From Candidatus Electryonea clarkiae (GTDB lineage: Bacteria > Electryoneota > Electryoneia > Electryoneales > Electryoneaceae): a DNA stretch of 37,369 bases. Every line of letters starts with the position of its first letter. Positions within the stretch are counted from its first letter, which is position 1. The notes under the pieces were generated by a model. It had not been told where the DNA came from. It did not search any database and saw only the letters and a program-made list of their open reading frames with translations. A program made the translations under genes and the position numbers. Of this stretch, positions 25,467 to 35,414 are shown piece after piece. The stretch is taken from NCBI GenBank assembly GCA_030765455.1, contig JAVCCM010000170.1, positions 1 to 37,369 of the forward strand, written 5' to 3'.

Positions 25467-25751
25467 GTGTTACGCAAACTGTTTGCAATCGCTTTGGCAG
25501 CAACATTTCCGTTTTATCTCTACGCCATGATTTATCATGTGCCAGAAGAATTCCCAATAGTCCCGGAAGCAGTAATGGTGGCAGTCGATGGCGACACGAT
25601 TATGGTCCCGGAGGGCTCTTCATACGGCGAATCTGACAAAATGGGAAAAGAAATTACTTTCGTAATAAACAATATTGAGCCGAAAGATGCAGAACCCGAT
25701 TCTACCATTTACGGACCGCAGGAACCATTTCCTCCGACACCGGTAGAGTAA
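25467..25751 (+). CDS. Small secreted peptide A with conserved C-terminal tail
   Basis: This 94-residue protein is new to me. It has a hydrophobic N-terminus (LFAIALAATFPFYLYA) that acts as a signal peptide, an acidic middle and a C-terminus STIYGPQEPFPPTPVE. The next gene's product ends AKVYGEVDPMPATPVE, so the two share the tail [IV]YG..[ED]P.P.TPVE. A GTG start at 25467 is fixed by AAGGAG seven bases upstream. It has no cysteine and no known domain. A secreted signal peptide, a surface protein or a substrate of a C-terminal processing enzyme are all possible. Confidence 0.65.
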   Translation: MLRKLFAIALAATFPFYLYAMIYHVPEEFPIVPEAVMVAVDGDTIMVPEGSSYGESDKMGKEITFVINNIEPKDAEPDSTIYGPQEPFPPTPVE

Positions 25752-25850
25752 ACGGCTAGAATATATTCAATTATTTAGAATAGACTTACGACAGATTAAT
25801 AGCCGGAAGTTATTTTAATCCGGTTGATGTTGTTAATTTAGAGGTGAATC

Positions 25851-26036
25851 ATGAAGAAAAAGTTGATCACTGGTATAGTACTACTGGTATTACCCTTTAC
25901 GTTGCTCGTTGGTAACATTCAAGGAACTAACAAAGCCTCGGCAAACGATGATAAGTTTTCAGGCGAGAACAAAGTCGCTATGGAAGCAAAAGTTTACGGC
26001 GAAGTGGATCCGATGCCGGCGACTCCTGTTGAATAA
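25851..26036 (+). CDS. Small secreted peptide B with the same C-terminal tail
   Basis: This 61-residue protein has a signal peptide (LITGIVLLVLPFTLLVG), a short polar middle and the tail KVYGEVDPMPATPVE shared with the gene 100 bases upstream. ATG at 25851 has GAGGTG five bases before it. After removal of a signal peptide at NIQG or KASA the mature part would be only about 30-35 residues. The paired organisation and identical final TPVE suggest the tail is the functional or processed part. No maturase, exporter or receptor is directly adjacent, although the propeller histidine kinase is the next gene upstream. Confidence 0.65.
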   Translation: MKKKLITGIVLLVLPFTLLVGNIQGTNKASANDDKFSGENKVAMEAKVYGEVDPMPATPVE

Positions 26037-26044
26037 ATTTTGAC

Positions 26045-26081
26045 ACGGGTAGATATTTGCCGGAAATCCGGCAATACCCGT
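26045..26081 (+). terminator. Strong hairpin after peptide B
   Basis: An inner stem TTGCCGG/CCGGCAA is stacked within an outer ACGGGTA/TACCCGT stem. It begins nine bases after the stop codon. There is no clear T-run, so it may be a terminator or a stability element. Confidence 0.45.
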
Positions 26082-26271
26082 AGCCTAATTTATCGATAGA
26101 GTCTTCAGCCTTTTAACCTGCAATTTTTGGTTGCCGGTAGGACTTCTTGCGTAAATGAGCAATACGACTTGACTCATCATGGATGAAGTTCGGTATGATG
26201 GCGCCAATTGGATAAAGTCAAATGGTACGCTGTGTCACTACTCGACCTGATCGGGTAATCCAGTGTTCCTA

Positions 26272-26328
26272 AGCTGTACATTTATGGATTCCCTCCCGCA
26301 ATAGCGGGACGAGAATAATGTACTAGCT
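26272..26328. repeat. Long imperfect inverted repeat
   Basis: AGCT-GTACATT (26272-26282) pairs with AATGTAC-TAGCT (26317-26328), and an inner CCCGC-AATA-GCGGG hairpin forms the tip. It has the look of a small extragenic palindromic element. Confidence 0.45.
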
Positions 26329-26378
26329 CGACCATCTGATATAGTCCACAAGGTTATATAAACCTGAAATATAAACAG

Positions 26379-26400
26379 GTAGGGCAGCTCCTTGCCCTAC
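26379..26400. repeat. REP-like hairpin with GTAG/CTAC ends
   Basis: GTAGGGCA and TGCCCTAC form an eight-base perfect stem with a six-base loop. The GTAG foot matches the elements at 1170-1251 and 32281-32391. Confidence 0.45.
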
Positions 26401-26522
26401 TCCATAACTTGAGAGTATAATATATTGATAATCTAATTCATGAGGGGTGGAATTCATAGATTATCATCACATCATCACCTACAGAAATGTATGTGATAAT
26501 TCCATATCCGTGTTGATATCTT

Positions 26523-28769
26523 TTATTTCAGATTACTTTTAACCAGCATCGCCCCTGCAACCGGCGGTAGCGTCATACCTGAGATACGGATACCTCCCGC
26601 GCTCTTTTTTCCGGAAGCATGCATATGATCTGCCATTACCTTCCATCTGCCGGAAGGCAATGAAAATGTAATTTCTTTATCCTGGTTTGCATTCAGCAAT
26701 ACAATAATATCCTGCCCTTCATTATTTATTCGATATCCAAAAGCAAATTCAGAAGGTTGGTCCATTAATTCTACTTCATCCCGTCGCGCGTTTCGCAGAG
26801 ATGCGAAATTCTTTCTTAGTTCGATCAATCCTTTAGTATAGCATAATATTTCTTCACAAGAAGAATGATCAAGTTGAGTCCAGTCAAGCCAGTTGGTTTT
26901 ATCATCTTTTTCATAACTATTGTTGTCAAGAGTTCCCTTTTTGGGATCATCGACATTATCTGCTGAAATCCATTTGGGTCTCCCCCATTCTTCTCCAGCG
27001 TGCAGCATTATTGCACCACGACTGGTAAAAAGAATAAACAATGCAAACTTGACACATTTGGCCTCAATCTCATTCATGCGCAGATATTCCGGCAATTCAG
27101 AAATCCTGGAAACATTTCGAATAGCAACTCTTACAAAATCAGCCAGGGTATAGCCATCATGACAGCCGAGAAAATTCAATGTGTGACTTTCTCGACGAAA
27201 CGGACCCCCATCTAAGTCTAAATTACCTGTAAGATGCCGCAGAAGCGTCTTGTCGCTGTCGTTGCTTCCCCAACGTCCGAAAATGAAGGCTTTGCTATTT
27301 TTTGGATGCGCTCCCCTGATGCCGTCGCGAAAGTGATCGTTCCAGGATGCCCAGTTTCGTTCCGAGAATCTTTTTTTATCATACTTCCTCCCCCAGGGTT
27401 CGGCAATGAGATGCAATCCGGGGAATTGACTTCTTAAAGATCCGGTTATCACATCCAGTGTTTTTTCGTCCAAAAGTCCTGCCAGGTCGAAACGGAAACC
27501 GTCCACTCCGTAAAAATTTACCCAATGTGATAGAGAATCAATTATCAATCTACGAACCATGGGACGTTCCGTTCGCAGGTCGTTTCCACATCCGCTTTCG
27601 TTTACTCGTTTGCCTTTCCGGTTGTGTCGCAGGAAGTACTGCGGGTCGATCTGCCTTATGGGATTCTCGCCATATTGGGCGATATGATTATATACAACAT
27701 CTACTATTACACTTATTCCAGCTTCATGCATCCTTTCTATCATTTCCCTTAATTCATAAACCTGTTTCCCGTCAGCGCCAATCCATTCGCCCTCTTTCCT
27801 GGAAGCGCCGGTCGAATATCTTGCTTCCGGAGCAAAATAATATGCGGGCATATATCCCCAATGGTTTGTGGAATACCGGTTCCAGGTGTTGTAAACAGGT
27901 AACCCTTTTTCATTGAAGGGCGGTTCATAATAATCGTAATCAGCAAGAGGCAGCCATTCTATAGTGTTTATTCCCAAATCTTTCAGGTGACTCAAGGGGC
28001 TGTTTTTTGAATCATTCACAGCTCCGGAGTATGTGCCGCGAAGACTCCTGGGGACTGATTTTGCGAGCATACTGAAATCTTTTACATGAGCTTCATAAAC
28101 AACAAGGTCACCCGGAGGTACTTCATAATGTGAACGAGAAGGGTATTGATATAGTTCTTGCGGCAAAACTACAGTTAATGAAGGACGTTGCCAGTTGTTT
28201 TTCTTAGCAATTGCCCATGAATAAGGATCAGCGAATATTACATCCTTGATATTTTCTACAGCAAAAGGACTCTCAACCCGGTAACCGTAAAACCTGCCCG
28301 GTTGGACTTCTCTTGATCTTGTTTCCCAGACCCCATCGGTTGAATCAAAATCCATGGTGTGTTCTGTCAGGGGTTTTCCGCCGGGCTCCTGGAACACCAG
28401 CAGGTCAATTTTCGAAGCACGAGGCATGAACATTCGCAGGACAGCATCATCGCCGTTCCAATCAAGCCCCAGAGGTTTTTCAGTAGTGTATTTATCAACA
28501 ATACCCGCGGGAAGCAAAGGAAAAATATTCCCATCGGGTAGTTTGATTCTATATGATTTTAACCGATCAAATCTTCCTTCAAGCTGGAGACTTTCCGGAG
28601 ATGCTTGTGTGACCTTTTCTGGCGTTCCTCCCGGAAGCAGTTTGAATGCAGTGGGTTCAGGAGCCTGTATAACCTTATCTTCAAATATCAAGACTGCCAG
28701 ATTTTCTGATTCAAGGCGAGCCTCTCGCAACTCCGGAAGCTGAATTAGACTTTCAGGGCTTTTATCCAT
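26523..28769 (-). CDS. GH13 glycogen/starch debranching enzyme (pullulanase/isoamylase type)
   Basis: This 748-residue cytosolic glycosidase cleaves alpha-1,6 branches in glycogen or starch-like glucans. Residues about 95-190 are a CBM48/isoamylase N-terminal domain. The TIM barrel shows VYEAHVKDFS, the HSM-like NTWNRYSTNHWGYMP, VIVDVVYNH, the nucleophile in GVDGFRFDLA (Asp428), the acid/base in LIAEPWG (Glu457) and FLGCHDG (Asp538). All three catalytic residues are present. The C-terminal beta domain ends VAGAMLVK. No signal peptide, so intracellular glycogen turnover is likely. The ATG at 28769 has only a poor SD. It stands alone on the minus strand with no glg neighbour in this window. Exact specificity (pullulanase, isoamylase or GlgX) is uncertain. 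Confidence 0.85.
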   Translation of the reverse strand: MDKSPESLIQLPELREARLESENLAVLIFEDKVIQAPEPTAFKLLPGGTPEKVTQASPESLQLEGRFDRLKSYRIKLPDGNIFPLLPAGIVDKYTTEKPLGLDWNGDDAVLRMFMPRASKIDLLVFQEPGGKPLTEHTMDFDSTDGVWETRSREVQPGRFYGYRVESPFAVENIKDVIFADPYSWAIAKKNNWQRPSLTVVLPQELYQYPSRSHYEVPPGDLVVYEAHVKDFSMLAKSVPRSLRGTYSGAVNDSKNSPLSHLKDLGINTIEWLPLADYDYYEPPFNEKGLPVYNTWNRYSTNHWGYMPAYYFAPEARYSTGASRKEGEWIGADGKQVYELREMIERMHEAGISVIVDVVYNHIAQYGENPIRQIDPQYFLRHNRKGKRVNESGCGNDLRTERPMVRRLIIDSLSHWVNFYGVDGFRFDLAGLLDEKTLDVITGSLRSQFPGLHLIAEPWGRKYDKKRFSERNWASWNDHFRDGIRGAHPKNSKAFIFGRWGSNDSDKTLLRHLTGNLDLDGGPFRRESHTLNFLGCHDGYTLADFVRVAIRNVSRISELPEYLRMNEIEAKCVKFALFILFTSRGAIMLHAGEEWGRPKWISADNVDDPKKGTLDNNSYEKDDKTNWLDWTQLDHSSCEEILCYTKGLIELRKNFASLRNARRDEVELMDQPSEFAFGYRINNEGQDIIVLLNANQDKEITFSLPSGRWKVMADHMHASGKKSAGGIRISGMTLPPVAGAMLVKSNLK

Positions 28770-28946
28770 AGAATATTTACTATATTTTGTTGGTTGTTGT
28801 TTTTTGAATATAATGATACAATCTTTACTCCTGGAAAATACAGGGGTAAATATATTATTATTTCATGATAGAAGAGATTTGTTGCTGCCTGCACTGATCG
28901 AACTGAATTTTTTACGGAAATCTCATTGAAACGAGGAGGATTTACA

Positions 28947-29627
28947 GTGATTATAAAAAAGATTAAACTCATGTCGCGTAAGTTGGATGCGCTTGAAAAA
29001 ACATACGCTGATCAATTTCAATTTCCTATAGTTGAACGGGATGTAAATAGAATGGATCTCCAGGTAGGTAATTCCATTCTCTCTTTCAATAGAGCGGATA
29101 TGGATACAATACCGTATTACCATTTTGCTATTGGAATACCTTCTAAATGTCTCCAGCAGGCAAAGTTATGGCTTTCGGCAAGAGCACAAATTTTGGGACG
29201 AGGAAATGAAAAGGAGTTTTTCTATTCCTATTTGGCAGGCGCCCAGGCAGTTTTTTTCACGGATGCGTCGGAAAATATTGGTGAATTGGTCAGCAGAAGA
29301 GAAAGACCTGAATTTGATGATCGTGCTTTCAGTCTGAAAAATTTGCTGGGAATAACAGAAATTGGATTGCCGGTCAATGATGTCGATTCAGCCAGGGATC
29401 AAATCGCTGAAGCGTTTGGATTGCAAGATTCTGTTATTAAACTTCCGCAATTCACCGCAATCGGGAACTTCGAAGGATCAATAGATATTGTTCCGGTAGG
29501 AAGAAACTGGCTGCCCACTGAAAAAGGCGCTGCATTATTTCCTCTCGAGGTGACAATCCTTGGTGATGAAGAAAAGAGTTTCACTCTACCCGATCATCCC
29601 TACACATTCCACATGGTCAAAGAATAA
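28947..29627 (+). CDS. VOC/glyoxalase-fold protein
   Basis: This 226-residue cytosolic protein has two tandem betaalphabetabetabeta modules as in the vicinal oxygen chelate (VOC) superfamily. Module 1 has KKIKLMSRKLDALEKTYAD...VGNSILSF...YYHFAIGI and module 2 has GITEIGLPVNDVDSARDQI...NFEGSIDIVPVGRNWLP. Members include glyoxalases, dioxygenases and resistance proteins; I cannot name the substrate. Metal-ligand candidates are His in YYHFAIG and Glu in ITEIGLP. A GTG start at 28947 is chosen because GAGGAGG stands seven bases upstream; an upstream TTG would overlap that site. It is followed by a good terminator, so it is a single-gene unit. Confidence 0.7.
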   Translation: MIIKKIKLMSRKLDALEKTYADQFQFPIVERDVNRMDLQVGNSILSFNRADMDTIPYYHFAIGIPSKCLQQAKLWLSARAQILGRGNEKEFFYSYLAGAQAVFFTDASENIGELVSRRERPEFDDRAFSLKNLLGITEIGLPVNDVDSARDQIAEAFGLQDSVIKLPQFTAIGNFEGSIDIVPVGRNWLPTEKGAALFPLEVTILGDEEKSFTLPDHPYTFHMVKE

Positions 29628-29949
29628 TAGAATGTATTAAGTCCGGTTTTGAAGGAATATCTGTTTCCCATATCACCCAGTCTTTGTAAAGGCTGGGTTG
29701 TTTTATGCCGTGAATGTGTTAATTGACTATATTCAAAAAAGCCCATATTGCAGTAATTTCACCTGCCAGATTATTATGGCTTTCCAACCACTGATTTGTT
29801 AGGAGTTTTTATTATGATAGAATCACTTGCTTTCATGCAAACGCTTAGTTAACTTAATAATATACATAAATATTTCTATTACAGAGTGATAAATCGAAGA
29901 TAATATTTGTTTTATACACTTGTGAAAAAAAAGAAGAAAGAACGCAAAA
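29628..29949. other. Spacer with terminator; otherwise no gene seen
   Basis: It has the terminator of the VOC gene at 29675-29706 and an A/T-rich part that should contain the promoter of the T9SS gene at 29950. No clear -35/-10 pair could be fixed. Confidence 0.4.
29675..29706 (+). terminator. Rho-independent terminator after the VOC-fold gene
   Basis: ACCCAGTCTTT pairs with AAAGGCTGGGT (11 pairs, one G-U) around a two-base centre (so the inner pairs open to a loop), followed by TGTTTTA. Confidence 0.7.
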
Positions 29950-32250
29950 ATGCCGCTAAGTTACATAAATAAGCTTTTTTCTCCTCTTTTTGCATTAATC
30001 CTCTTTATTATTTCAAACCTCTTTTCTCCATTATATGCACAGATCTGGACGAATAACGGACCGCCGGGAGGTTGTGTAAATTCGCTTGAGGTCGCAGCAT
30101 GGGACGATGAAATATATTTTGCGGGAACCTGCAATACCGGGATGTGGAGATATTCAGTCGAGGATTCTTGCTGGGAAGAGTGTAATAGCGGTATGCCATG
30201 GCTTACATTGTTTCCAGAACCTTATGAAATAGAGGGAATATATCCCGAAGTATTAGATATTTTAACTCATCCATTAATTGAAGATAAAATCTGGATAGCG
30301 CTTAAACACCATGGAGTCTGGATAAGTGAAAATGGAGGTAATTCATGGTATCAGACCGAAGAATCTGATATCACATTTTATGATTTACACGTTCATGCCA
30401 GCCATCCGGACACGCTGTTCGGGGCGCCTGGAGTCTGGGAAGATACCCTTTTTCAGAGCCATGATGGTGGTGAAACATGGAATACTGTCCCCGGCGTTCC
30501 CACAGGAGCTATAACCTCAGTACCTGTCAATCCCGATCATATTTTTGCCGGACAAAAAGAAAGCTTCAATGGAGGACGAACCTGGTCCGATATGGGGCAA
30601 TACCCTGGTAATCTAAACCAGAGGACAGTAGAGCTGGAGATAGATCCTGTGGATCAAGCAACTTTGTGGGCAATAACAGCGCCACTTACTTCCGGTTCGA
30701 ATGCAAACCTTCTGAAATCAAGCAACCAGGGCAGGACCTGGGAACGTAACAGGGGATTGCCATATTCTGATATCTATTCACTAAAGATCAGTAGAAGCAG
30801 GTCTGTCCTGGTCACGAGAAGATATTCAAACGTTACACTTATACGAAGTGACGACCGTGGTGAGACCTGGCAGGATTATAATTGGACCGGTCGTCCTGAT
30901 TCAATCAATTTCAAGGGATGGCTCAGGGATATTGAAATTCTTGATCCCGACGCTTCGAATATTCTTTTCGCTGCCGGAACCTCAATTTATCATTCAGCAG
31001 ACGGGGGAGAGAGTGTCGAACCTTTTGAAACAGGATTTGTTGCCGCTCTAACAAGAAACCTGGCTCATATTGCAGGTCCCCCGGAAACAGTCTTCGTTGG
31101 AACGAGTTCCGGTGTTTTCACCAGTTCAAATCATGGTGTAACATGGGAGAAGTTAAATGACTGGGTATGTCTCGATATCGCTTTAATAAATTCTGATCCT
31201 ATAACAATATTTCTCGCGACTTTTCCTTATAATGGGAACATATTTCGTTCTACAGACGGCGGTGAAACATGGGAAAATATTTTTTATTTTGATGGCGCAG
31301 GATTTCAGAGTTCTACGCTGGTAACAAATCAGATATTCCCGGATACAATCTTGTTTTCAACTGACATAGATGACAGCATTAATGTTTATAGAAGCATCAA
31401 TGGTGGTGATAACTGGAACCAGGTTTTCTCGGAATACAATCCACGTAACAGGGCTCTTGGAAGATTACGGTATAATCCTCAAAATCCGGAAGAGATATAT
31501 GTTTGCGGGACCAATCTTTATCGAAGCGCCGATGCCGGGACAAACTGGCGGGCAATCTCCACTCCGGGTGATGTAGTTTATGATGTTATCGTTGGTTTCA
31601 ATGATCCAGGGACTCTTGTAATTGAAGGTTACAATGGAATCTATCTCTCTACGGATTATGGCGAAACCTGGGAAAATTTCAGCTCAGGTTTGACTAACTT
31701 GTTCGCATCTAATGGAAAACTGGAATTACTTGATCCTGAAACAGGCAAAATAGCTTATCAGCAGGGAAGGAGTTCTACAATCTATAGTTTATCACGAGGT
31801 GTATTTATAAGATCATTGGATGATGAACAATGGGAATTGACAAATTATTCTGATAATCAAGGGCAAACTCGAAATATTCACGCTCTTGAAAACGGCGAAT
31901 TAGCTGTAGCCACCTCGAACCGCGGGGTATTCATTTCAAGCTATTTGACTGATTTGGATGAAGGAAATTACCGCTTGGTTCAGCCGGTTGGATTTTCAGT
32001 TGAAGAGCCCTATCCCAATCCATTCAATTCATCAACAAAACTTGAATTTAATATTATAGATGCAGGATTGGTACGGTTTAGTCTATATAACCATCTCGGC
32101 AAACTTGTCTTGTCTAAAAAAAGTATTTACCAGGTTCCGGGAATTTATTCTTTCAGCATAATCGGCGGGGAACATGCCTCCGGTGTATATTTCCTTTCCA
32201 TAAACACAAATTCAGGCTCGGACACAAAAAGACTTGTTTATTTAAAATAA
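29950..32250 (+). CDS. T9SS cargo protein with BNR/sialidase-like propeller repeats
   Basis: This 766-residue exported protein begins with a signal peptide (LFALILFIISNLFSPLYA) and is built of repeated Ser/Asp-x-Asp-Gly-Gly-x-x-Trp boxes: SENGGNSWYQ, SHDGGETWN, SNQGRTWER, SDDRGETWQD, STDGGETWEN, SINGGDNWNQ, SADAGTNWR and STDYGETWEN. Such BNR/Asp-box repeats form a beta-propeller of the VPS10/sialidase/YCF48 kind. The C-terminal 75 residues form a T9SS sorting domain with EPYPNPFNSSTKLEF, SLYNHLGKLVL and a final DTKRLVYLK. The propeller may bind polymer or surface ligands; no catalytic residues for a sialidase can be claimed. It is followed 175 bases later by another T9SS protein. Confidence 0.88.
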   Translation: MPLSYINKLFSPLFALILFIISNLFSPLYAQIWTNNGPPGGCVNSLEVAAWDDEIYFAGTCNTGMWRYSVEDSCWEECNSGMPWLTLFPEPYEIEGIYPEVLDILTHPLIEDKIWIALKHHGVWISENGGNSWYQTEESDITFYDLHVHASHPDTLFGAPGVWEDTLFQSHDGGETWNTVPGVPTGAITSVPVNPDHIFAGQKESFNGGRTWSDMGQYPGNLNQRTVELEIDPVDQATLWAITAPLTSGSNANLLKSSNQGRTWERNRGLPYSDIYSLKISRSRSVLVTRRYSNVTLIRSDDRGETWQDYNWTGRPDSINFKGWLRDIEILDPDASNILFAAGTSIYHSADGGESVEPFETGFVAALTRNLAHIAGPPETVFVGTSSGVFTSSNHGVTWEKLNDWVCLDIALINSDPITIFLATFPYNGNIFRSTDGGETWENIFYFDGAGFQSSTLVTNQIFPDTILFSTDIDDSINVYRSINGGDNWNQVFSEYNPRNRALGRLRYNPQNPEEIYVCGTNLYRSADAGTNWRAISTPGDVVYDVIVGFNDPGTLVIEGYNGIYLSTDYGETWENFSSGLTNLFASNGKLELLDPETGKIAYQQGRSSTIYSLSRGVFIRSLDDEQWELTNYSDNQGQTRNIHALENGELAVATSNRGVFISSYLTDLDEGNYRLVQPVGFSVEEPYPNPFNSSTKLEFNIIDAGLVRFSLYNHLGKLVLSKKSIYQVPGIYSFSIIGGEHASGVYFLSINTNSGSDTKRLVYLK

Positions 32251-32280
32251 TACAACAACTGGTTAAAAAGATAGTAGCAG

Positions 32281-32391
32281 GTAGTCCGGATTCTTGAATC
32301 CGGGAATCGGTTGGTTCAATTGTACATCTTCGCAATGCTATTTAAAATTTGATACAGTCATACAACCCCGGATTCAAGAATCACGGGCTAC
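32281..32391. repeat. REPIN-like inverted pair of GTAG-tagged palindromes
   Basis: The left arm 32281-32304 starts GTAG and contains the palindrome CCGGATTC-TT-GAATCCGG. The right arm 32366-32391 is the imperfect reverse complement and ends CTAC. The arms are about 60 bases apart. The layout equals that of the element at 1170-1251, but the palindrome sequence differs. It lies between two T9SS genes. Confidence 0.6.
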
Positions 32392-32425
32392 ATTACTGTA
32401 TCATTCTAACAAAGGAGAAGGCATC

Positions 32426-35191
32426 ATGTTACGCTGGTTACAAAGTATTATTTTTCTTGTGATTATTTGCACAAACGGTTGGGCTTTTTCAACTTCACCT
32501 CTTGGAATGTCAATTGATTACGATACATTATTAGGGGCTGGTTTGGATGTTGATATTGAGATTGCTTTAGAAGCTTTTGATGATGTTGATAATGTAGTGA
32601 TCACTGTCAAATTGACCGATCCGAAAGGAACGGCAACCATTGATCAATCTATAGTTTCCATAGGTAAGATGGATTCTTCAGATCAGAATACCAATACCTG
32701 TACTATAGAACCGCCTTTGTTGTTCGATGGCAGGATAAATATCCTTGCCGTTGGTGAGATACATGGCTACCAGGTTTCTTGTGTTGAAGAGATTCTTTTA
32801 GATTCCAAGGCAGATGGAATGCATCTTGTTGGAATACGTGAGAGGGAAAATAATCCATATATTTATCCGGTTCCTCTTAATGATTATAATCCTGAACCGC
32901 TAACTGTTATTACAGTCCCGGCAACAATCCATGATGTTAATGATGACACAATCGCAATCCCCGAACCCAATCCTGATGATTTATTTGTAATAGGTGAACC
33001 GAGGGGAGAGCTGGATGAGGATACACTTGGGATATTCGATGTACAACTAACCTTCGAAGGTCGCTTAGAATGGACAGATGCCTTTAATAATGACCAGTAC
33101 TTGAGACCATTTTGTAATATTCGCATACATATATACAATTATGACACAGGATGGATTTCTCGTCAACACTGGTCAGGATATGCAGATGAAAATGGCGAAT
33201 ACAGTATCCAGACTGAAGCAGGGGGAGATATTTTGGCATTCAGACTTGATGACGAAAATGATCCAATCGCACATTTCCGAGTTGAGATTGAATTTAGAGA
33301 TCAAGAAAACAATAGAATTACAGGGGAAGAAGATGTACCTATGGATAGAATTATCGGATATGGATGTTATCAACCTGGATTCAATACAACGAGGAACATG
33401 GGTACCAGGATTACTCCGCTATCTCCTCCCGATTTAAAAGAACTTTCCAATATGTGGACAGCGATATGGGATGCAAAGAATTTAGCTTATTCTATAAATC
33501 AGTTTTAAAGAACCGTACGAGTTAAGCACGTTAGGACTGACCTATTCTATGCTGCGCACCCTGGAATTACTGGATATCATAGTTCGGATTATCCTGATCG
33601 AATTAATGTTCGTACACGTTTAACAAATTCTGATTTTACATTGCTGCATGAATATGGTCATCTCTATGAGTATCGGGAGTTTCGTTTTCCACGCGATCAA
33701 TATTACTATAATTATGAGCGTCATTTACGTTCGAATCAATGGACTGCAATGATAGAAGGTTTTGCTGACTTTTACTATTGCTTAGCTACTCTTTACACTG
33801 AATATTTCAATACTAATGCTTATTTTGGTAGTGACTACGGTCTTGGAGAACGCAACAAAGATACGGTGTATTGGCCGAATATAGAATATGGACCAGAAGT
33901 TATCTTTAGTGTAGTTCATCTCTGGTGGGATCTGGTTGATTTAGATGATGATTTACCTATGCCTCCACCTGATTCTTGTGGTGACGGTATGGATGATTAT
34001 AATGGTTTCTCTGATAGAATAAATATGGGGTACGAGTATTTCTTCGAAGTACTTGATTATCTCTGTGAACTTGATGAAGATTCTGCTTTTTGGGATCACC
34101 CACTGGAAGAGATGGAATCCTATCTTATTTCTGACTTTCAATATACAGGTGATGCCGATTATTATATCCAGCAAGTATTCGAAATGAATGGTATGGATTG
34201 GGATCCTCTAGATCACGATCCTTCATTTAATAATGTCGAACTCATTGATCCACCTGATGCAATATCTTGGAGATCCCCATTTAATGAAACATTTTATTTA
34301 AACTATGGTCCAAAGCGAGTATGGCAGGATTTCGATTATACCTGGCAATATAGGGAAGATTATGGCGATTGGATAAATTTCGGACAAAACTATAGCGCTG
34401 TTCAATTGGAACTTGAAAGTATGCCGCACAATGTCCAGATTAAATGTAGGGTGGAATCAATTTTAACCCAGGAATATGACGAAACTATCCATGGAATTTC
34501 TGCCCGTTATCCCTTACTATATAACCCAGAAAACGTTTCAATTAGTTCAGGGGCTGGCGGTCATGTAAGGATTTCCTGGGATCAAGTATATACTTGTAGT
34601 GAATTTGGTGGTTATTTCGTTACCAGGCAGATAGTAGGCGAGGGCTTGGAGATCATTATTTCTCCTGAATATATTGATACTGACATATTATTTTTCGATG
34701 ATTTAGACTACTATTATGCCGAAGATCGTTTTGATCCTGGTGCTGTACTGGGTGATTACCGAGTTTATTCATTTTTTTCAATAGATAGTCTCGGGTCACC
34801 TGTCACTCCTTATGAAGAACCAGGGCCTGTTACCAGTTGGATTTCAACACAACCAAATGGTGGTGGCCAAGGAGGTATGCCAAAAGCAGCATCACAAAAA
34901 GTGGAAATAATACCTGAGAATTTTGCGCTTTTGAAGACTTTTCCGAATCCATTCAATGCAACAGTGAACGTACCATTTGCAATGCCAGTGGATAACAAAG
35001 TAAATATTGCTATTTTCAATATCAAAGGGCAGAAAATCATTACCCTGGCAGACAAAGAATATCAGGCAGGTTTTCATAATCTTACTTGGAATAGCAATTC
35101 CAAGGAAGGATTTGCGTCTTCAGGAATATATTTTGTGGTTATGAAATCCTCTGAATTCATAGATACTCAAAAAATCTTATTAATCAAGTAA
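32426..35191 (+). pseudogene. T9SS zinc-metalloprotease-like gene interrupted by an in-frame TAA
   Basis: One frame runs from ATG 32426 (AAAGGAG upstream) to 35191, with a single TAA at codon 361 (33506-33508). Residues on each side are in the same frame and coding, so it looks like one protein of about 920 residues. The N-terminus is a signal peptide (SIIFLVIICTNGWA), followed by beta-sandwich domains. After the stop comes LLHEYGHLYEYREF, an HEXXH zinc-binding motif (His about 408 and 412) with EGFADFYY as a likely third Glu ligand, so the protease part was probably functional. The C-terminus is a T9SS sorting domain (KTFPNPFNATVNV...KILLIK). It may be a decaying gene, a sequence error, or two proteins; the downstream part lacks a signal peptide. 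Confidence 0.7.
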
Positions 35192-35217
35192 GATTTCATC
35201 ATAATCCGTAGTAATTA

Positions 35218-35253
35218 CCAGCCCGGAGCTAATGAATCCGGGCTGGTTTTTTT
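35218..35253 (+). terminator. Rho-independent terminator after the metalloprotease gene
   Basis: CCAGCCCGG pairs perfectly with CCGGGCTGG across an 11-base loop and is followed by seven T residues. Confidence 0.85.
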
Positions 35254-35385
35254 GTGTCGGGTTTTGAACAATACTGAATTGTACTCTACATTTAGGACTT
35301 GGGGCTACAGATTCAGACGGGTGGCTTGGGCTACTTGTTGCCCAAGTTTCATTTTCTCCGGAGATTAACCAGCATGTTAATAACA

Positions 35386-35414
35386 AACCCACCCTTTCAT
35401 AAGAAGAGTGGGTT
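35386..35414 (-). terminator. Probable terminator of the minus-strand T9SS gene
   Basis: On the minus strand AACCCACTCTT pairs with AAGGGTGGGTT (with one mismatch) and is followed by TGTTATT. Confidence 0.45.

Larger units (their letters stand above)
26037..26522. other. Spacer with several hairpins
   Basis: No gene seen. It contains a hairpin after peptide B (26045-26081), a long inverted repeat (26272-26328) and a GTAG-flanked hairpin (26379-26400), annotated separately. Confidence 0.5.
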
